Assembly: GCA_963576475.1 (NCBI GenBank)
Contig: OY754982.1
Location: 13,756,001 to 13,820,000, forward strand
DNA from: Molanna angustata
Taxonomy: Eukaryota; Arthropoda; Insecta; Trichoptera; Molannidae
Direction: 5' to 3'
Length of the DNA: 64,000 nt
Of this stretch, positions 45,125-56,713 are shown one piece after another (the first letter of the stretch is position 1; each line of letters starts with the position of its first letter). Position numbers and translations under genes: made by a program. Under the pieces are notes generated by a model. That model was not told where the DNA came from. It ran no database searches and saw only the letters and a program-made list of their open reading frames with translations.

Positions 45125-45215
45125 CATACACGGCCTCTTGGCCATTATAAAAATATGGTAAAAATAAAACAAAACTCGTATTAAACAAAAGAAAAACAAC
45201 ACAATAATTCACACA
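45125..45215 (-). mobile_element. LINE 3' UTR tail ending in the (TAAA)n run
   Basis: Minus strand: ACCATATTTTTATAATGGCC, AAGAGGCCGTGTATGCAATA, then TAAATAAATAAA. A related short tail may be at 51740-51800. Confidence 0.5.
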
Positions 45216-45293
45216 AATACAAAATCTATCACACAATTCGAAATATTCATAATATAATGTTTTAAAAAATAAGTGAATATATATTTTTTTTTA

Positions 45294-45452
45294 AAAAATG
45301 AATATGTCCTCGTTAACAAGTATATAATACATTCCCTAAATAAGCATAATATGCTCGTGCTATAGGTGAACGAAGTCGGTCACGACAGGATTCGAACTCG
45401 CGACTACTGGATTACTAACCCAGCCCTCTAACCGCTCTGCCACCAACAATCT
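45294..45452 (-). mobile_element. tRNA-Thr-derived SINE, family 1, diverged
   Basis: Minus strand: GGCAGAGCGGTTAGAGGGCT, GTTAGTAATCCAGTAGTCGC, GAGTTCGAATCCTGTCGTGA, CCGACTTCGTTCACC and body TTAACGAGGACATATTC. The anticodon loop reads TTAGTAA, one change from the other copies. Confidence 0.83.
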
Positions 45453-46229
45453 TAATATGAAACAGTCAAACAGATTCGACAAAATGTAACGCTGATTCCC
45501 GCAATATGGCGGTCGTCAAATTATATCGGTCGAGAGCGGTATCTGGTGAAGATTTACCTATTTAACTTTCCAGAAACGTAGGAATCACGATCCATATCTT
45601 CGTCCTAATAAATTGCCGGATATGATTATTTGCCGATTCTGAGAAAGTTCAATATTGATTAGCCTTTCGGCGGAAGTAAAATTTAGAAATTCTTTCAGGT
45701 AAAATGTATACCGCACGTGATTCTATCAAAACACTTCTTCTTCTTGCCGTCTGAGAAATCTCGGAAAATCGTTAAGATGCTAAAATCCCCCTACACGCAG
45801 ACATGACCCCCCCACCCGTCTCTTCCTCAGGTTATATAATAATGAAACTTACGTGAAAGGAATTTCAATAAACATAGCAATCTCAAACAGCTCAAAACGT
45901 TCTTTAAAATAACGCAATGATTTTAATAAAACTGAAAAAAAAGGAATGTGGAGCGTCATGATTTCACAATTTTAAGCACACTTTTTCACATCAATTTCTC
46001 AATAGGTATCATGTAGAGAGTGCATACTAGTTTGTGTGTATGGTGTATTATGAAAACCTTTGTCCTAAGGGAAACTAATATTTGTTTGGGAATCCAATAG
46101 AAATGTGCTTCATAAAAATTCATTAAGGGATTGTCAACCTTTCAAGAAGGTAAAAATGAACAGTTCCTATCTAGTGGAGATTTTAGTATTGGCCACAACC
46201 CACTCGTTTTAAATATAATATCACTGACA
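45453..46229. other. Mostly unassigned
   Basis: 46160-46200 (TTAGTATTGGCCACAACCCA) resembles the right end of family Y at 17.13 kb. The rest, 45480-45860, is more balanced in composition but has no ORF or match. Confidence 0.4.
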
Positions 46230-46620
46230 TCAATTCTGGCGCAGATCAGGGGTGACATCTGTGCGAGACACCGTCATCTCATTTCTAAGGACTATTGCTT
46301 TCAATGTTTACAAATAAACTAATTTCTTAATTTCTCAATAGATGGCGTTACAAAAAGGCTTTTCCGTTACTCCATAGATGGCAATAGTATAGTTCCTTAT
46401 TTTTAGGTGAAATGTTACACACTATTCAAAAATATAGACCTTTCAAAAATTTCATTGGTAAGGGAACTCAATAAAAAGGCATAATTGGTGAACGTTGCGC
46501 AAGCGCATAAAGTGATCACTTAAACCAGCCGATGACAGGTCGTAAGCCCTGTAGGTGCCTCGAGTTCCTGGTTCTTCTATAATATCCCAACTTCGTCTCT
46601 ATTGAGATGTTAAAAAAAAT
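46230..46620 (+). repeat. Dispersed repeat family Z, longest copy
   Basis: Collinear with 62600-62880: TTTCTCAATAGATGGCGTTA, a shared GATGGCRATA segment, AAGGCATAATTGGTGAACG and CCAGCCGATGACAGGTCGTA. The right end is ATAATATCCCAACTTCGTCT. No ORF; class unknown. Confidence 0.65.
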
Positions 46621-47117
46621 GTTTGTCAACAAAAATATCATTTGACTCCCGAAAGGGAAAAAATCCAATGTTTGCGTATATGCAATTAAAAAAATATTCG
46701 ATAATGCATTTACCTCACGGCGTTATATCAAATAACAAAGTGATTTGTGATTTTATCAAATATCGCGATTTTATCTTTGTGGTACATGTTAACAAAAATT
46801 AACTATTTTTTAACTTTGTTTACACCACGTATCGATTGAATTTTCGACCGGTTTCGGAACTAACCGTACCCTCCTCAGGCAGAATTTCAACTATGTGATT
46901 TGTAATTATTTAAATTATTTGATTAACAAGTCATCATAAAAATGTAGGTCTTTAAATAATCTAATCTTTTAAAAGGTTTTTGTATAGTTAGGTAACTTAA
47001 ATAGTACATTCATACCATACCATCACGGCATATAAAGTAACAGCGCCAGAACAGGTCTTACCTAGTGGGGCGTTACTTACTTAACCTAAATATGTAAAAA
47101 TGTTAAATGTATCAACA
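46621..47117. other. Unassigned, with a conserved-looking 100-bp block
   Basis: 46815-46905 contains TATCGATTGAATTTTCGACC and GGTTTCGGAACTAACCGTAC, reminiscent of a dispersed insect repeat but single-copy here. 47030-47075 resembles LINE 3' UTR text. Confidence 0.35.
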
Positions 47118-47525
47118 ATAAATAAATAAATAAACAAAGAAACAAATAAATAAATATATAAATAAATACTTATGTAAATAAATAAATAAAAAAAAAAAAA
47201 ATTAATAATTAAATAAATTAATAAAAAATAAATAAATTAACTTATAAATAAATAATTAAATAAATTAATAAAAAATAAATAAATAAATAAATATATAAAT
47301 AAATAATTAAATAAATAAACAAAGAAACAAATAAATAAATAAATATATAAATAAATAATTAAATAAATAAACAAAGAAACAAATAAATAAATAAATATAT
47401 AAATAAATAATTAAATAAATAAATAAAAAATAAATAAATAAATAGACAAATAAATAAATAAATAATTTAATAAATAAACAAATAAATAAATATCCAAACA
47501 AGTAAATAAATAAATAGATAAATAT
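47118..47525. repeat. Imperfect (AAAT)n microsatellite
   Basis: About 400 bases of AAATAAAT with interruptions such as ACAAAGAAACAAA, in places arranged in a longer period of about 60 bp (47290-47420). The minus ORF 47307-47501 is an artefact. Confidence 0.92.
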
Positions 47526-48254
47526 TTTTTTGTGATAGTTGTAATTCTGTTTTCTGTTTTAATTATTATTTTATTACTCTTTTGTGTTTACGTTTTGTTT
47601 GTGATATTAATGTATTGACACTTTTTGCTGTGCCTTACACTACATACCTGTCTATCAATATTTTTATGTAAATGCCCCATTAAGGGCGTGCATGTATGTA
47701 AAAATAAAAATTACATCTATTCTTCTTTACAATAACTCGCATACTGCAACAAACAATGAAGTTTGCCATAAAGTTTCTTCAACTTTAAAAGTGTCGCGCT
47801 GAAGAGCCAACAAAAACGTTGTTTTTTTTCCACTTGTTCCAAACTCCGGAAAATGACAGGCGTCACATTTCGAATCTTTCTTCATCACGCCATCCCCTGT
47901 GATAAGCACAACACTGAAAAGTGAGGAAAAACCTTGAGCTGGTCCAAAGTATTGAAACCGATACATCTCGATCCAAAAGTTTCAGACGGAAGGGGGGAAC
48001 TTTGAGAGCGGGTCATGGTAGGTTCAGACCAAATCTTCACGAATGTTTTTCCTACTTTGAAAATAACGCGAAAATATCCAAATATCGCCGACAGCATACA
48101 CAAAACAAATATTTTTGTTCAAACTCGAATCAATAAATTCAATTGATCGTTGTTGAATCTATCATAGTTCGATAGATAGCAACGTTTTCGATGAATCATT
48201 TTTAATGGCTGGTTTTTTGATATTTTCATTCTTATTGAATATATTTATTAAATA
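47526..48254. other. No recognised feature
   Basis: 47540-47700 may be LINE 3' UTR (GCCCCATTAAGGGCGTGCAT). 47720-48130 has opposing small ORFs without recognisable content. Confidence 0.4.
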
Positions 48255-48680
48255 GGTTAGTCTAGCACCTGCGAGTGGTTACGTTTTCCAGTGCACATTT
48301 TATTTTTATAGAAATTTGTAGATTGTACCAATATTTGTGCCTCAATTTGTGAAATATGTACTTACTGTTACTGAAATATTTAAAAATAAATTGTAAAAAA
48401 TGAAGAAGAATATATATTTTACTACAGAAATCTTCCCGGGTGTGCGTGGAACAGATCACCAAGTTTCATTGAAATCATACGGATAATATTAGAGCACAAA
48501 AAGGACTTACAAAGGAACAAATGATAAGTACTTAAATCTGCAATTTTCACCTATAGAAAGAAGATGCGCACTGGTAAACGCAACCGCCCCCGGGTGCCAG
48601 ACTTACATTTTTCATACCTATATTCCATAAGGAAAGGAATATAAAAACAACAGCCATTGAAAAATTTATTGTTTTTGACG
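48255..48680 (+). repeat. Dispersed repeat family X, second copy
   Basis: GAAATCTTCCCGGGTGTGCG and GATGCGCACTGGTAAACGCA are shared (one inverted) with 9370-9640; TTCACCTATAGAAAGAAGAT precedes the latter. Confidence 0.5.
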
Positions 48681-48944
48681 TTTCTATCTCTTAGATTATC
48701 AGTTAGGTACGTACTTATAAATAATATGCTGTCATATAGTCATAATTCGTGTTTTACTACAGTGATCCTTTTCAAATCGCTTAAGGCCCAACTTAGTACT
48801 TATGTAGTTGTAATTTATTTTATTTCCGTTTGAGTTCATTTATTTATTTCAGTTTATTGGCTGATTTGTCGGCACAAATTATCCGAAAAAATGCAATGCC
48901 TCGAAAAAATAAATAAAAATTAATAAAGAATATTGGTGTTGTAC

Positions 48945-49400
48945 AGACCGCCGAAATGAAAATGTTAAGATGGATGTGCGGGTTCACAAGGCTTGATAAG
49001 ATCCGAAATGTTAAGATGGATGTGCGGGTTCACAAGGCTTGATAAGATCCAAAATTCATACATTCGTGGGAGTCTGGGTGTGCGGGATATCTCAGATAAA
49101 ATACAGGAGAGCAGATGACGATGGTACGACCATGTGGCCAGGAGACCACCTGAGTATGTAGGCAATAAAGCACAATGTAGCGAGGTTACCGGCACAAGCG
49201 GCCAAGAGGAAAGCCAAAGCGCATATGGCGTGAAGTAGTGAGACAAGACATGCAGAATTGCGATGTTTCCCATGATGATGCACTCGACAGAACCAAGTGG
49301 CGAAACAAAACAAGAAAGGCGGACCCCACCACCAAGTGGGACTAAAACTCGTAAATGCCCAAGGAGAAGAAGGCGCCCATTCAAAAAGGTTGCATTTAAA
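48945..49400 (+). pseudogene. LINE post-RT tail with internal 46-bp duplication
   Basis: Reads TAEMKMLRWMCGFTRLDKIR, then a 46-bp direct duplication (48960-49005 and 49006-49051), then YIRGSLGVRDISDKIQ and RWYDHVARRPPEYV, a standard RTE-like tail (W..GHVxRR). The duplication shifts the frame. The minus and plus ORFs over it are shadows. Confidence 0.78.
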
Positions 49401-49857
49401 ATCATCATAAACTATAAAATACCGGCTTATAATAGTGCTACCAATCTTTTCTATTATTCAATTATTAGCCCAGCAATAAGATTCACCACCTATGTATATT
49501 CTGAATATTGTATATTTTTAGATGGAGTGTGGGTATACCTACATATTATGTGGAGTGTGGTATACCTATCGTGCTTTCTTTTATTTACGGTTCCTTTTAG
49601 TTACTCTAGCACACCTGTCACTGATTAACCCACATAATAAGATTTTCCGTGATGGTATGAATGAATGAATAATTCCATTACCATTCTCTTGTATTTTCTT
49701 AATCATCGTCATAGGTAGGTATCATAAAATACTTAAATTATTTTCGGTGTACTTAAGTAAATCACAGCGATCCATTCAGCGCCATAAAATTAGTAGAATT
49801 AAAAACAATTCAATATAACGCTGTGAAGAAGTACATCACAGTTAGCAACCATACCCT
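49401..49857. other. No recognised feature
   Basis: GGAGTGTGGKTATACCTA occurs twice at 49525 and 49552. No coding content. Confidence 0.4.
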
Positions 49858-50271
49858 AAAATACCCCAACTAGAAAATTTAATTTTCTATAAAAAAACAA
49901 CATTTTTGTAACATTTTTATAACAATTGAATTTAGTGACGACATCGTTTCATATAATTTGTAAGGCAGTATATACACTACACAATACCTACGGGGACTCA
50001 ATAGTTTGATACTTAATCTTCAAACATACATAGGTACATACCATCATGCTGTTTTCATTTTCTGAGTAGGAAAAAAAGACAGACCTCCATTCTATTCTAT
50101 CCTGAATAGACTGACCTCCATACTTATCTATACCTACACGTTTTATATAAAAACAAAATATCTTAATATGTTTATAAATTTGTGTTTGAGTGTTTTTTTT
50201 TTGGTACTTATTCTTCAATTATACATACTATCGCCATCGACATTTGGATCTCATGTGTTATATACAACTGG
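49858..50271 (+). mobile_element. HINE/Helitron-like element, 3' half (copy A)
   Basis: Starts at ATACCCCAACTAGAAAATTT and runs collinear with the 3' parts of copies B and C to TCGCCATCGACATTTGGATC, TCATGTGTTATATACAACTG. 5'-truncated, somewhat diverged. Followed within a few bases by a SINE family 2 copy. Confidence 0.8.
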
Positions 50272-50275
50272 TTAT

Positions 50276-50487
50276 AAACACTGTATCTGACTGCTGATCC
50301 AAGGGTCCCGGGTTCAATTCCCGGTGTAGACACAGTTTTTAATTGTGATTTCAGTCTGGATCTGTGAGTCAATTAATATAGTAAGTCTCCAGAATGTGGC
50401 AACTTGTTATGGGTGCGTGTTAAATAATTATTAGACATAGTACCCGTTAGTTTCCCGAGAAGCTTAATTAAAATAAAATAAAATAAG
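50276..50487 (+). mobile_element. SINE family 2, head partly missing
   Basis: Begins within the tRNA-like head (TGACTGCTGATCCAAGGGTC), with B box GGTTCAATTCCC, then GATTTCAGTCTGGATCTGTG, CAGAATGTGGCAACTTGTTA, a GACATAGTACCCGTTAGTTT block and AAAATAAAATAAAATA tail. Confidence 0.83.
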
Positions 50488-52141
50488 CACTCGAATAAAA
50501 GTAATATTTAATTAAAAGCAGATTTCATACAAACATATTAAAAAGTTGCTAGTCCTCACAATTTTGCTACTGATTCAAATGTATCTCATTAATAACAAAA
50601 AATGACGGCTCCAAGTCACTCTGTTTTGAGTGGAACCTATGAGAGTAGCCAATCTATAAATCGATCTATATGTACACATAACAGAAATGATGAATAATGG
50701 GTGTCCCGTAATGTAATTAATCACACAGAGTGTCGGCGATATTTTTGTCAATTTGATTTTTTGGCCCGTTGAAAATGATTATTATTATTGACCCCGATTC
50801 GAGAATAAAATGGACACACTCCTCCATCGAATGCTGGGCAGGATCCTCTAATGGTTCAAACGGTGAAGTCGCTTCAAGCGACAAATTAATATACAGGAAA
50901 AAAATCCAAAATAACGACAAAAAAATATTTTTAATCAAACTTAAAAATAACAAATAATTACTTCAATTTTCTCTCAATTAATATATTTTTATTCTCTTTT
51001 AAATTTTAACAAATTTTATAAAAATTATCAAGTCATATTATAAGACAGACAATATAATATAACACATATATTTTTTTTAATATATTACTATATTACTATA
51101 TAATTTATATATTACTCTAATTAATTCAATTTTAACAAATTCAACCAATTTATGATATTTCCACCAAGGCAAAAATCACTCTCTGTAGGATGAATTGCCA
51201 TTAAACAAAAAAAAACATATATTTTTTTTACTCTCAAGCGTTAATAGATATAAAATAAATAACATAATCAATAAATCAAAATAAAATCCGTGACAAAAGA
51301 TTCAAAACATTGTTCCGGCTGTGTTCCTATGGAACAACAGATTTATTAAATATAGATTTAATTTTTATTACCAACCCAAGCAATGAAAAGTGTCTATTTT
51401 CTTCAAGACTATTGTATTTGTGTATGCGTGTCTATTTTCAAAAAAACAAGACGACAATGATTAAAAAATAAATCTTAAAAATAAAAAAGTTAATAATTTA
51501 TAATGATTTATAATATATTATTTTACTTCTTAATTTAAAATTATTATTCATAATTTATTCACAATTATAAATTTTTAATAATTTTTAATTATAAATTATA
51601 ATTTGTTAACAATGTTAATTTCATTATAACTGATTTGCCTATATTTTAATAGGTATACTTAACCACCGACAGGCTTTGCCTTGTGGGATTTTTGTTTTGA
51701 TATTATGTAAATGGGTATTGTATATTTATTTATTTATATAAACGGCATAAATTGCCTTTTACATACATGCATAAAAACACATATTGATAAAATATATATA
51801 GAATAAGAAAAAAAAAACTTTGTTATACACTTGCAAAAAGAGAAAAAAATATATAAATATGTACCTTAAAAGTTATACAATAAATTCAAGAATAAAAAAA
51901 ATAAAAGATATATGCAAACATAAAAGAAAGATATTCAAATGGCCTCAAAATAAACCAACACATCAACCCGTGTTAAATAAACCATATCATTATATTAACC
52001 GTGTACTAAATTTAAAATAAATTATTTTAATTATAAATTTATCGTGAATACCGTTTTGAGTCACTCGTTTTACTCAATCGCAGCACCCATTCACAGTGGA
52101 CCTTCAACATATACGAACAAGTCGCTTCTCGAAATCTTTTA
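50488..52141. other. Very AT-rich, one LINE tail-like stretch
   Basis: 51650-51725 has GGTATACTTAACCACCGACA and GGCTTTGCCTTGTGGGATTT, matching in reverse complement the LINE UTR at 54.82 kb (AATCCCACAAGGCTTAGCCT), so it is a LINE 3' end in plus orientation. The rest shows nothing. Confidence 0.5.
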
Positions 52142-53171
52142 TCCAACTGTCGATTTGTTCAGGAGAACTTTGTTCTCTTAACATATCGACAATGTTTCAA
52201 GCCAGAATACGCGAGAATTGTATGGAGAGGTCTACTTTTTTCACGGCTTTTCCAACTTTGAAGTCAAAAAACACCAACTTAGAGGCTTCGCAGCATATAT
52301 GTTCCATAGACGGATTTACTCAGAATTCGGAGTAGAACATTTCGTGTGTCTGTGTGTCTGTGTGTCTGTGTGTGTGTCTGTGTGTCTGTGTGTGTGTGTG
52401 TCCGTCCCCCCCTTATAACTTTTGATCCGCTCAATTTACAGAGCCTAAAATTTCAGAATATATACACAGTTATAGGCCTACAAAACTTTTATACTCGGAA
52501 TTTAGAATTTTTGTTTCAGTCAGGGGTTATCAACTTTTGAATTTTTATTTTATTTTTCCATATATCTCAGAAACCATAAACGGTAGAACGCTGAAAATTG
52601 GTACAAACATAGACAAATACAAAATCTCAAATTAGTTTTTTCAAAAAAATTCCAGGGTTTCTCAAACATTTTTTATTAAGAAAAATATTTTTTTTATGAT
52701 AAATTTATGAGTTTAACTGCCTATATTTCCAAAACTTTTACAATTATCGAAAAAAGCCGAAACACCCCAACTAGATAATTTAATTTTCTATAAAAAATAT
52801 TAACATTGTAGTAGAAGATCTCAATTTTTTTTTAACAATTTTTTTAAAAATTGAATTTAGTGACGACATCGCTTCATACATTTTGTATGGCAGTCGCCTA
52901 TACACAATATGTAAGAAGACTTAATAGTTTGTTACTTCATCTCCAAACATACATACATACCATCATGCAATTTGCATATTCTGGGTAGGAAAAAGGATCT
53001 TCTTCCATACTATCCTATCTTGACATACATACCTACATATGTTGTATAGAAAACAAAATATCTGAAAATATTCAATAATTTGTATCTATGGGTTTATAGT
53101 TTGGTACATATTCTTCAACTATACATACTATCGCTATCGACAGTTGGATCTCATGTGTTACATGCAACTAG
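52142..53171 (+). mobile_element. HINE/Helitron-like element, full copy B
   Basis: 1,030 bp from TCCAACTGTCGATTTGTTCA to GTTACATGCAACTAG. The 5' 13 bases recur inverted (ATCGACAGTTGGA) about 25 bases before the 3' end. The 3' end can form a small hairpin (CATGT/ACATG), followed by CTAG and a T flank. A (TG/TCTG)n stretch is at about 52342-52402. No protein capacity. The 5' flank is A, the 3' flank T. Subterminal inverted repeats, an internal microsatellite, a 3' hairpin and no target duplication match nonautonomous Helitrons, especially HINE/DINE-1-type elements. Confidence 0.72.
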
Positions 53172-53172
53172 T

Positions 53173-53469
53173 TAATACCTACAGCAGCCCGACTTTGGAA
53201 CGATCTTCCGAATTCTGTGTTTCCACCTTCGTACAACCCGAGTCTTTTTAAAATCCGAATTAATAAACACTTTTCTAGATTGCAAACCCCTCCCAACGCT
53301 ACGTAGTTCGCTTCTTCGGAAGAGCAAAATGGACCCAAATCCTAATAGCTGGTGTCCCCTACGTAGACATGTTAAAAAAAAATTCAACTGAACGGGGGCG
53401 CCTTTTATATATTTTTATTTACTAGGGAATAAAACTAAAAGTCACTAAGTGGATTCCACGAAATTAAAA
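53173..53469 (+). pseudogene. LINE ORF2 C-terminal fragment
   Basis: From about 53182 the frame reads AARLWNDLPNSVFPPSYNPS then LFKIRINKHFSRLQ, the classic end of CR1/jockey-like RT proteins (RLWN.LP...FK..). A stop at about 53305 ends the protein and the remainder is UTR. Severely 5'-truncated, wedged between copy B and the left end of copy D. Confidence 0.75.
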
Positions 53470-53585
53470 CTAATTGTATGTAACACATGAGATCCAACTG
53501 TCGATGGCGATAGTATGCATAATCAAAGAATGCGTACCATACTATAAACAACACAAATTAATAAATATTTGAAGATATTTCATTT

Positions 53586-54615
53586 TCCAACTGTCGATTT
53601 GTTCAGGAGAACTTTGTTCTCTTAACATATCGACAATGTATCAAGCCAGAATACGCGAGAATTGTATGGAGAGGTCTACTTTTTTCACGGCTTTTCCAAC
53701 TTTGAAGTCAAAAAACACCAACTTAGAGGCTTCGCAGCATATATGTTCCATACACGGATTTACTCAGAATTCGGAGTAGAACATTTCGTGTGTCTGTGTG
53801 TGTGTCTGTGTGTGTGTGTGTCTGTGTGTGTGTGTGTCTGTGTGTCCGTCCCCCCCTTATAACTTTTGATCCGCTCAATAAACAGAGCCTAAAATTTCAG
53901 AATATATAAACAGTTACAGGCCTACAAAACTTTTATACTCGGAATTTTGAATTTTTGTTTCAGTCAGGGGTTATCAACTTTTGAATTTTTATTTTATTTT
54001 TCCATATATCTCAGAAACCATAAACGCTAGAATGCTGAAAATTGGTACAAACATAGACAAATACAAAATCTCAAATTAGTTTTTTCAAAAAAATTCCAGG
54101 GTTTCTCAAACATTTTTTATTAAGAAAAATATTTTTTTTATGATAAATTTATGAGTTTAACTGCCTATATTTCCAAAACTTTTACAATTATCGAAAAAAG
54201 CCGAAACACCCCAACTAGATAATTTAATTTTCTATAAAAAATATCAGCAATGTAGTAGAAGATCTCAATTTTTTTTTAACATTTTTTTTAAAAATTGAAT
54301 TTAGTGACGACATCGCTTCATACATTTTGTATGGCAGTCGCCTATACACAATATGTAAGAAGACTTAATAGTTTGATACTTCGACTCCAAACATACATAC
54401 ATACCATCATGCTATTTGCATATTCTGGGTAGGAAAAAGGATCTTCCTCCATACTATCCTATCTTGACATACATACCTACATATGTTGTATAGAAAACAA
54501 AATATCTGAAAATATTCAATAATTTGTATCTATGGGTTTATAGTTTGGTACATATTCTTCAACTATACATACTATCGCTATCGACAGTTGGATCTCATGT
54601 GTTACATGCAACTAG
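53586..54615 (+). mobile_element. HINE/Helitron-like element, full copy C inside D
   Basis: 1,030 bp, the same length as copy B and differing by few bases plus microsatellite changes. Starts TCCAACTGTCGATTTGTTCA, ends GTTACATGCAACTAG with T following. Inserted into a TTTT run of copy D with no target-site duplication. A 66-residue frame at 53662-53862, like that at 52218-52418 in copy B, lies over the microsatellite and is not a gene. Confidence 0.77.
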
Positions 54616-54709
54616 TCTATATAAAACATGTAGGTATGTATGACAGGATAGGATAGTATGGAGGTCAGTCTGTTTTTTCTACACAGAATATGAAAACAGT
54701 ATGATGGAA

Positions 54710-55562
54710 TTTTTTTTTTTTTTTTTTATTTATTAAACAAATTTTCGGTACATAGCATAATATAAATAGATGCAAAAAAAAACATACACACATATTAGAC
54801 AGATCATATTACACATTACACCAAAAATCCCACAAGGCTTAGCCTGTATGTGGGTATACCTAAATAAAATTTACAAAGGAAGATGTTGGTTGCGCGTTAC
54901 AATTAAACAGTTTTTAGACAACGCAAGTTGAAAAATCATAAGTACCTACCTAAATGGTGACAAAGAAAATTATACAAATTGCAAGTAAACAATATTCTGA
55001 TCACAAAAAAGCGTTAAATCATAAAATAGCAAAATCCATAAATAGCAAAATCCATAAATTAAAAGTAAACAGTTAATGATGATAGTAGAGTAAAATAAGT
55101 ATGTACCCACTTATATTAGAACAAATCATAAAAAGCAATGAAGTAAAATACATAAAAGTAAACAGATATATGATGACACAAAAGTAAAATATAGATAATC
55201 AAAAGAGATAAACACATAGAAAAAGACAGAAGAGAGAAGAACAAAAAAAAAGAAATCATAAAAAGAAATCTTGAATGTTGTCATTGTTCTTAAGCCATGT
55301 CTTAAGATGACTCACATATTTTGAATGGCAATTTAAAGACTTAAGAGACAATGGCAACATATTGTATGATCTGGGAGCTATAAATACAGAATGTCTCTGT
55401 GTCGATCTCTTATTGCAATTAGGAACTTTGTAAATACTATTCAGACGGTCACTGGTACGATTTTGTGAATTTAACATGAAAATTTCTTTCTTTTTGTGAA
55501 TAAACTTAAGACATTGTAGTATATACAGTTTCCTTAGATTAAATAATCCACTCTCTTTGTAT
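54710..55562 (-). mobile_element. LINE 3' fragment with poly-A, inserted in copy D
   Basis: The poly-T at 54710-54727 is the poly-A end on the minus strand. The minus frame 55256-55477 (73 residues) reads STQRHSVFIAPRSYNMLPLS then LKSLNCHSKYVSHLKTWL, the C-terminus of a CR1/jockey-like RT. About 520 bp of 3' UTR includes TGTGGGATTTTTGGTGTAAT-like text. Strong 5' truncation. Confidence 0.8.
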
Positions 55563-56378
55563 GAATGTATGTTTGGAATGAATGTATGTTTGGAGATTTA
55601 AGTATCAAACTATTAAGTCTTCTTACATATTGTGTATAGGCGACTACCATACAAATTGTATGAAGTGATGTCGTCACTAAATTCAATTTTTATAAAAATT
55701 GTTAAAAAAAATTTGAGATGTGCTAATACAATGTTTATATTTTTTATATAAAATTAAATTATCTAGTTGGGGTGTTTCGGCTTTTTTCGATATTTTAAAA
55801 AAAATGGAAATATAGGCAGTTAAACTCATAAATTCATCATAGGTAAATAAAATATTTTTCTTAATAAAAAATATTTGAGAAACCCTGGAATGTTTAAAAA
55901 AAAACTGATTTGAGGTTTTGTATTTGTCTATCTTTATACCAATTTTCAGCGTTCTATCTTTTATGGTTTCTGAGATATATGGAAAAATAAAGTAAAAATT
56001 TAAAAGTTGATAACCCCTGACTAAAACAAAAATTCACAATTCTGAGTATAAAAGTTTTGTAGGCCTATAACTGTTTATATATTCTGAAAATTTGGGCCCT
56101 GTAAATTGAGCGGATCAAAAGTTATAAGGGGGGAACGGACACACACACCCACAGACACACACAGACACACACACACAAAACTCACACAAAATGTTCTACT
56201 CCAAATTCTGAGTAAATCCATGTATGGGAACATATATGCTGCGAGGCCTCTAGTTGGTGTTATTAGCATGCAAAAAGTCCACTACACCATACAAAATTTT
56301 CCTTCGTACACGCATCTTGGCTTAATAATGTCGATTCATTAAGAGAATTGAATTCTCATGAACGAATCGACAGTTGGA

Positions 56379-56713
56379 TTAGGTTGAAAATTAAAATGGA
56401 GTGCCCCGGCGCGGCGCCGTAAAGTGTGAAGCGGCCCCGGTCGAATGATAATGTTTATTAAAATAACTCGTCGTTGAATGAGAGGTTTCGGGGCGGCGAG
56501 TGTCATCTTCACGCCAATAAGTTAAGAATGATGGATGACTGTTGGTTATTTTACACAAAAGCTCTGTGTCATGGTGATAATAATAATAATAATTTGAAAT
56601 ATTTCTTCATTACACAAGACAATATTAATTCAACTGGGACCTGTTGAATTGTATCGTAATGGATGAACAAATTAAACTTTTTTGTTTGATTTGTAGTACC
56701 GTTTTATTGAGAT
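56379..56713. other. Unassigned, GC-rich island beside the HINE cluster
   Basis: 56398-56520 is strongly GC-rich for the window (GTGCCCCGGCGCGGCGCCGT; CGGCCCCGGTCGAATGATAA; GTTTCGGGGCGGCGAGTGTC). No ORF, so a conserved noncoding element, promoter or fossil repeat are all possible. A (TAA)n run follows at 56576-56592. Confidence 0.35.

Larger units (their letters stand above)
53470..56378 (-). mobile_element. HINE/Helitron-like element, copy D, twice interrupted
   Basis: Minus-oriented copy. Its 3' end is 53470-53585 (inverse of TCGACAGTTGGATCTCATGT), interrupted by complete copy C (53586-54615), resumes at 54616-54709, is interrupted by a LINE (54710-55562), and resumes to its 5' end TCCAACTGTCGATTCGTTCA at 56378. 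Joining the parts around copy C restores the family sequence without gain or loss. A (TG)n tract is at 56140-56180. It is more diverged than B and C, consistent with being older. Confidence 0.75.

Noticed and set aside
47307..47501. Leu/Phe/Ile/Tyr-rich ORF resembling a membrane protein
   Set aside because: Translation of an (AAAT)n microsatellite.
52218..52418. Secreted-peptide-like ORF with Cys/Val-rich end, also at 53662-53862
   Set aside because: The Cys/Val-rich part is translation of a (TGTGTC)n microsatellite within a noncoding transposable element.
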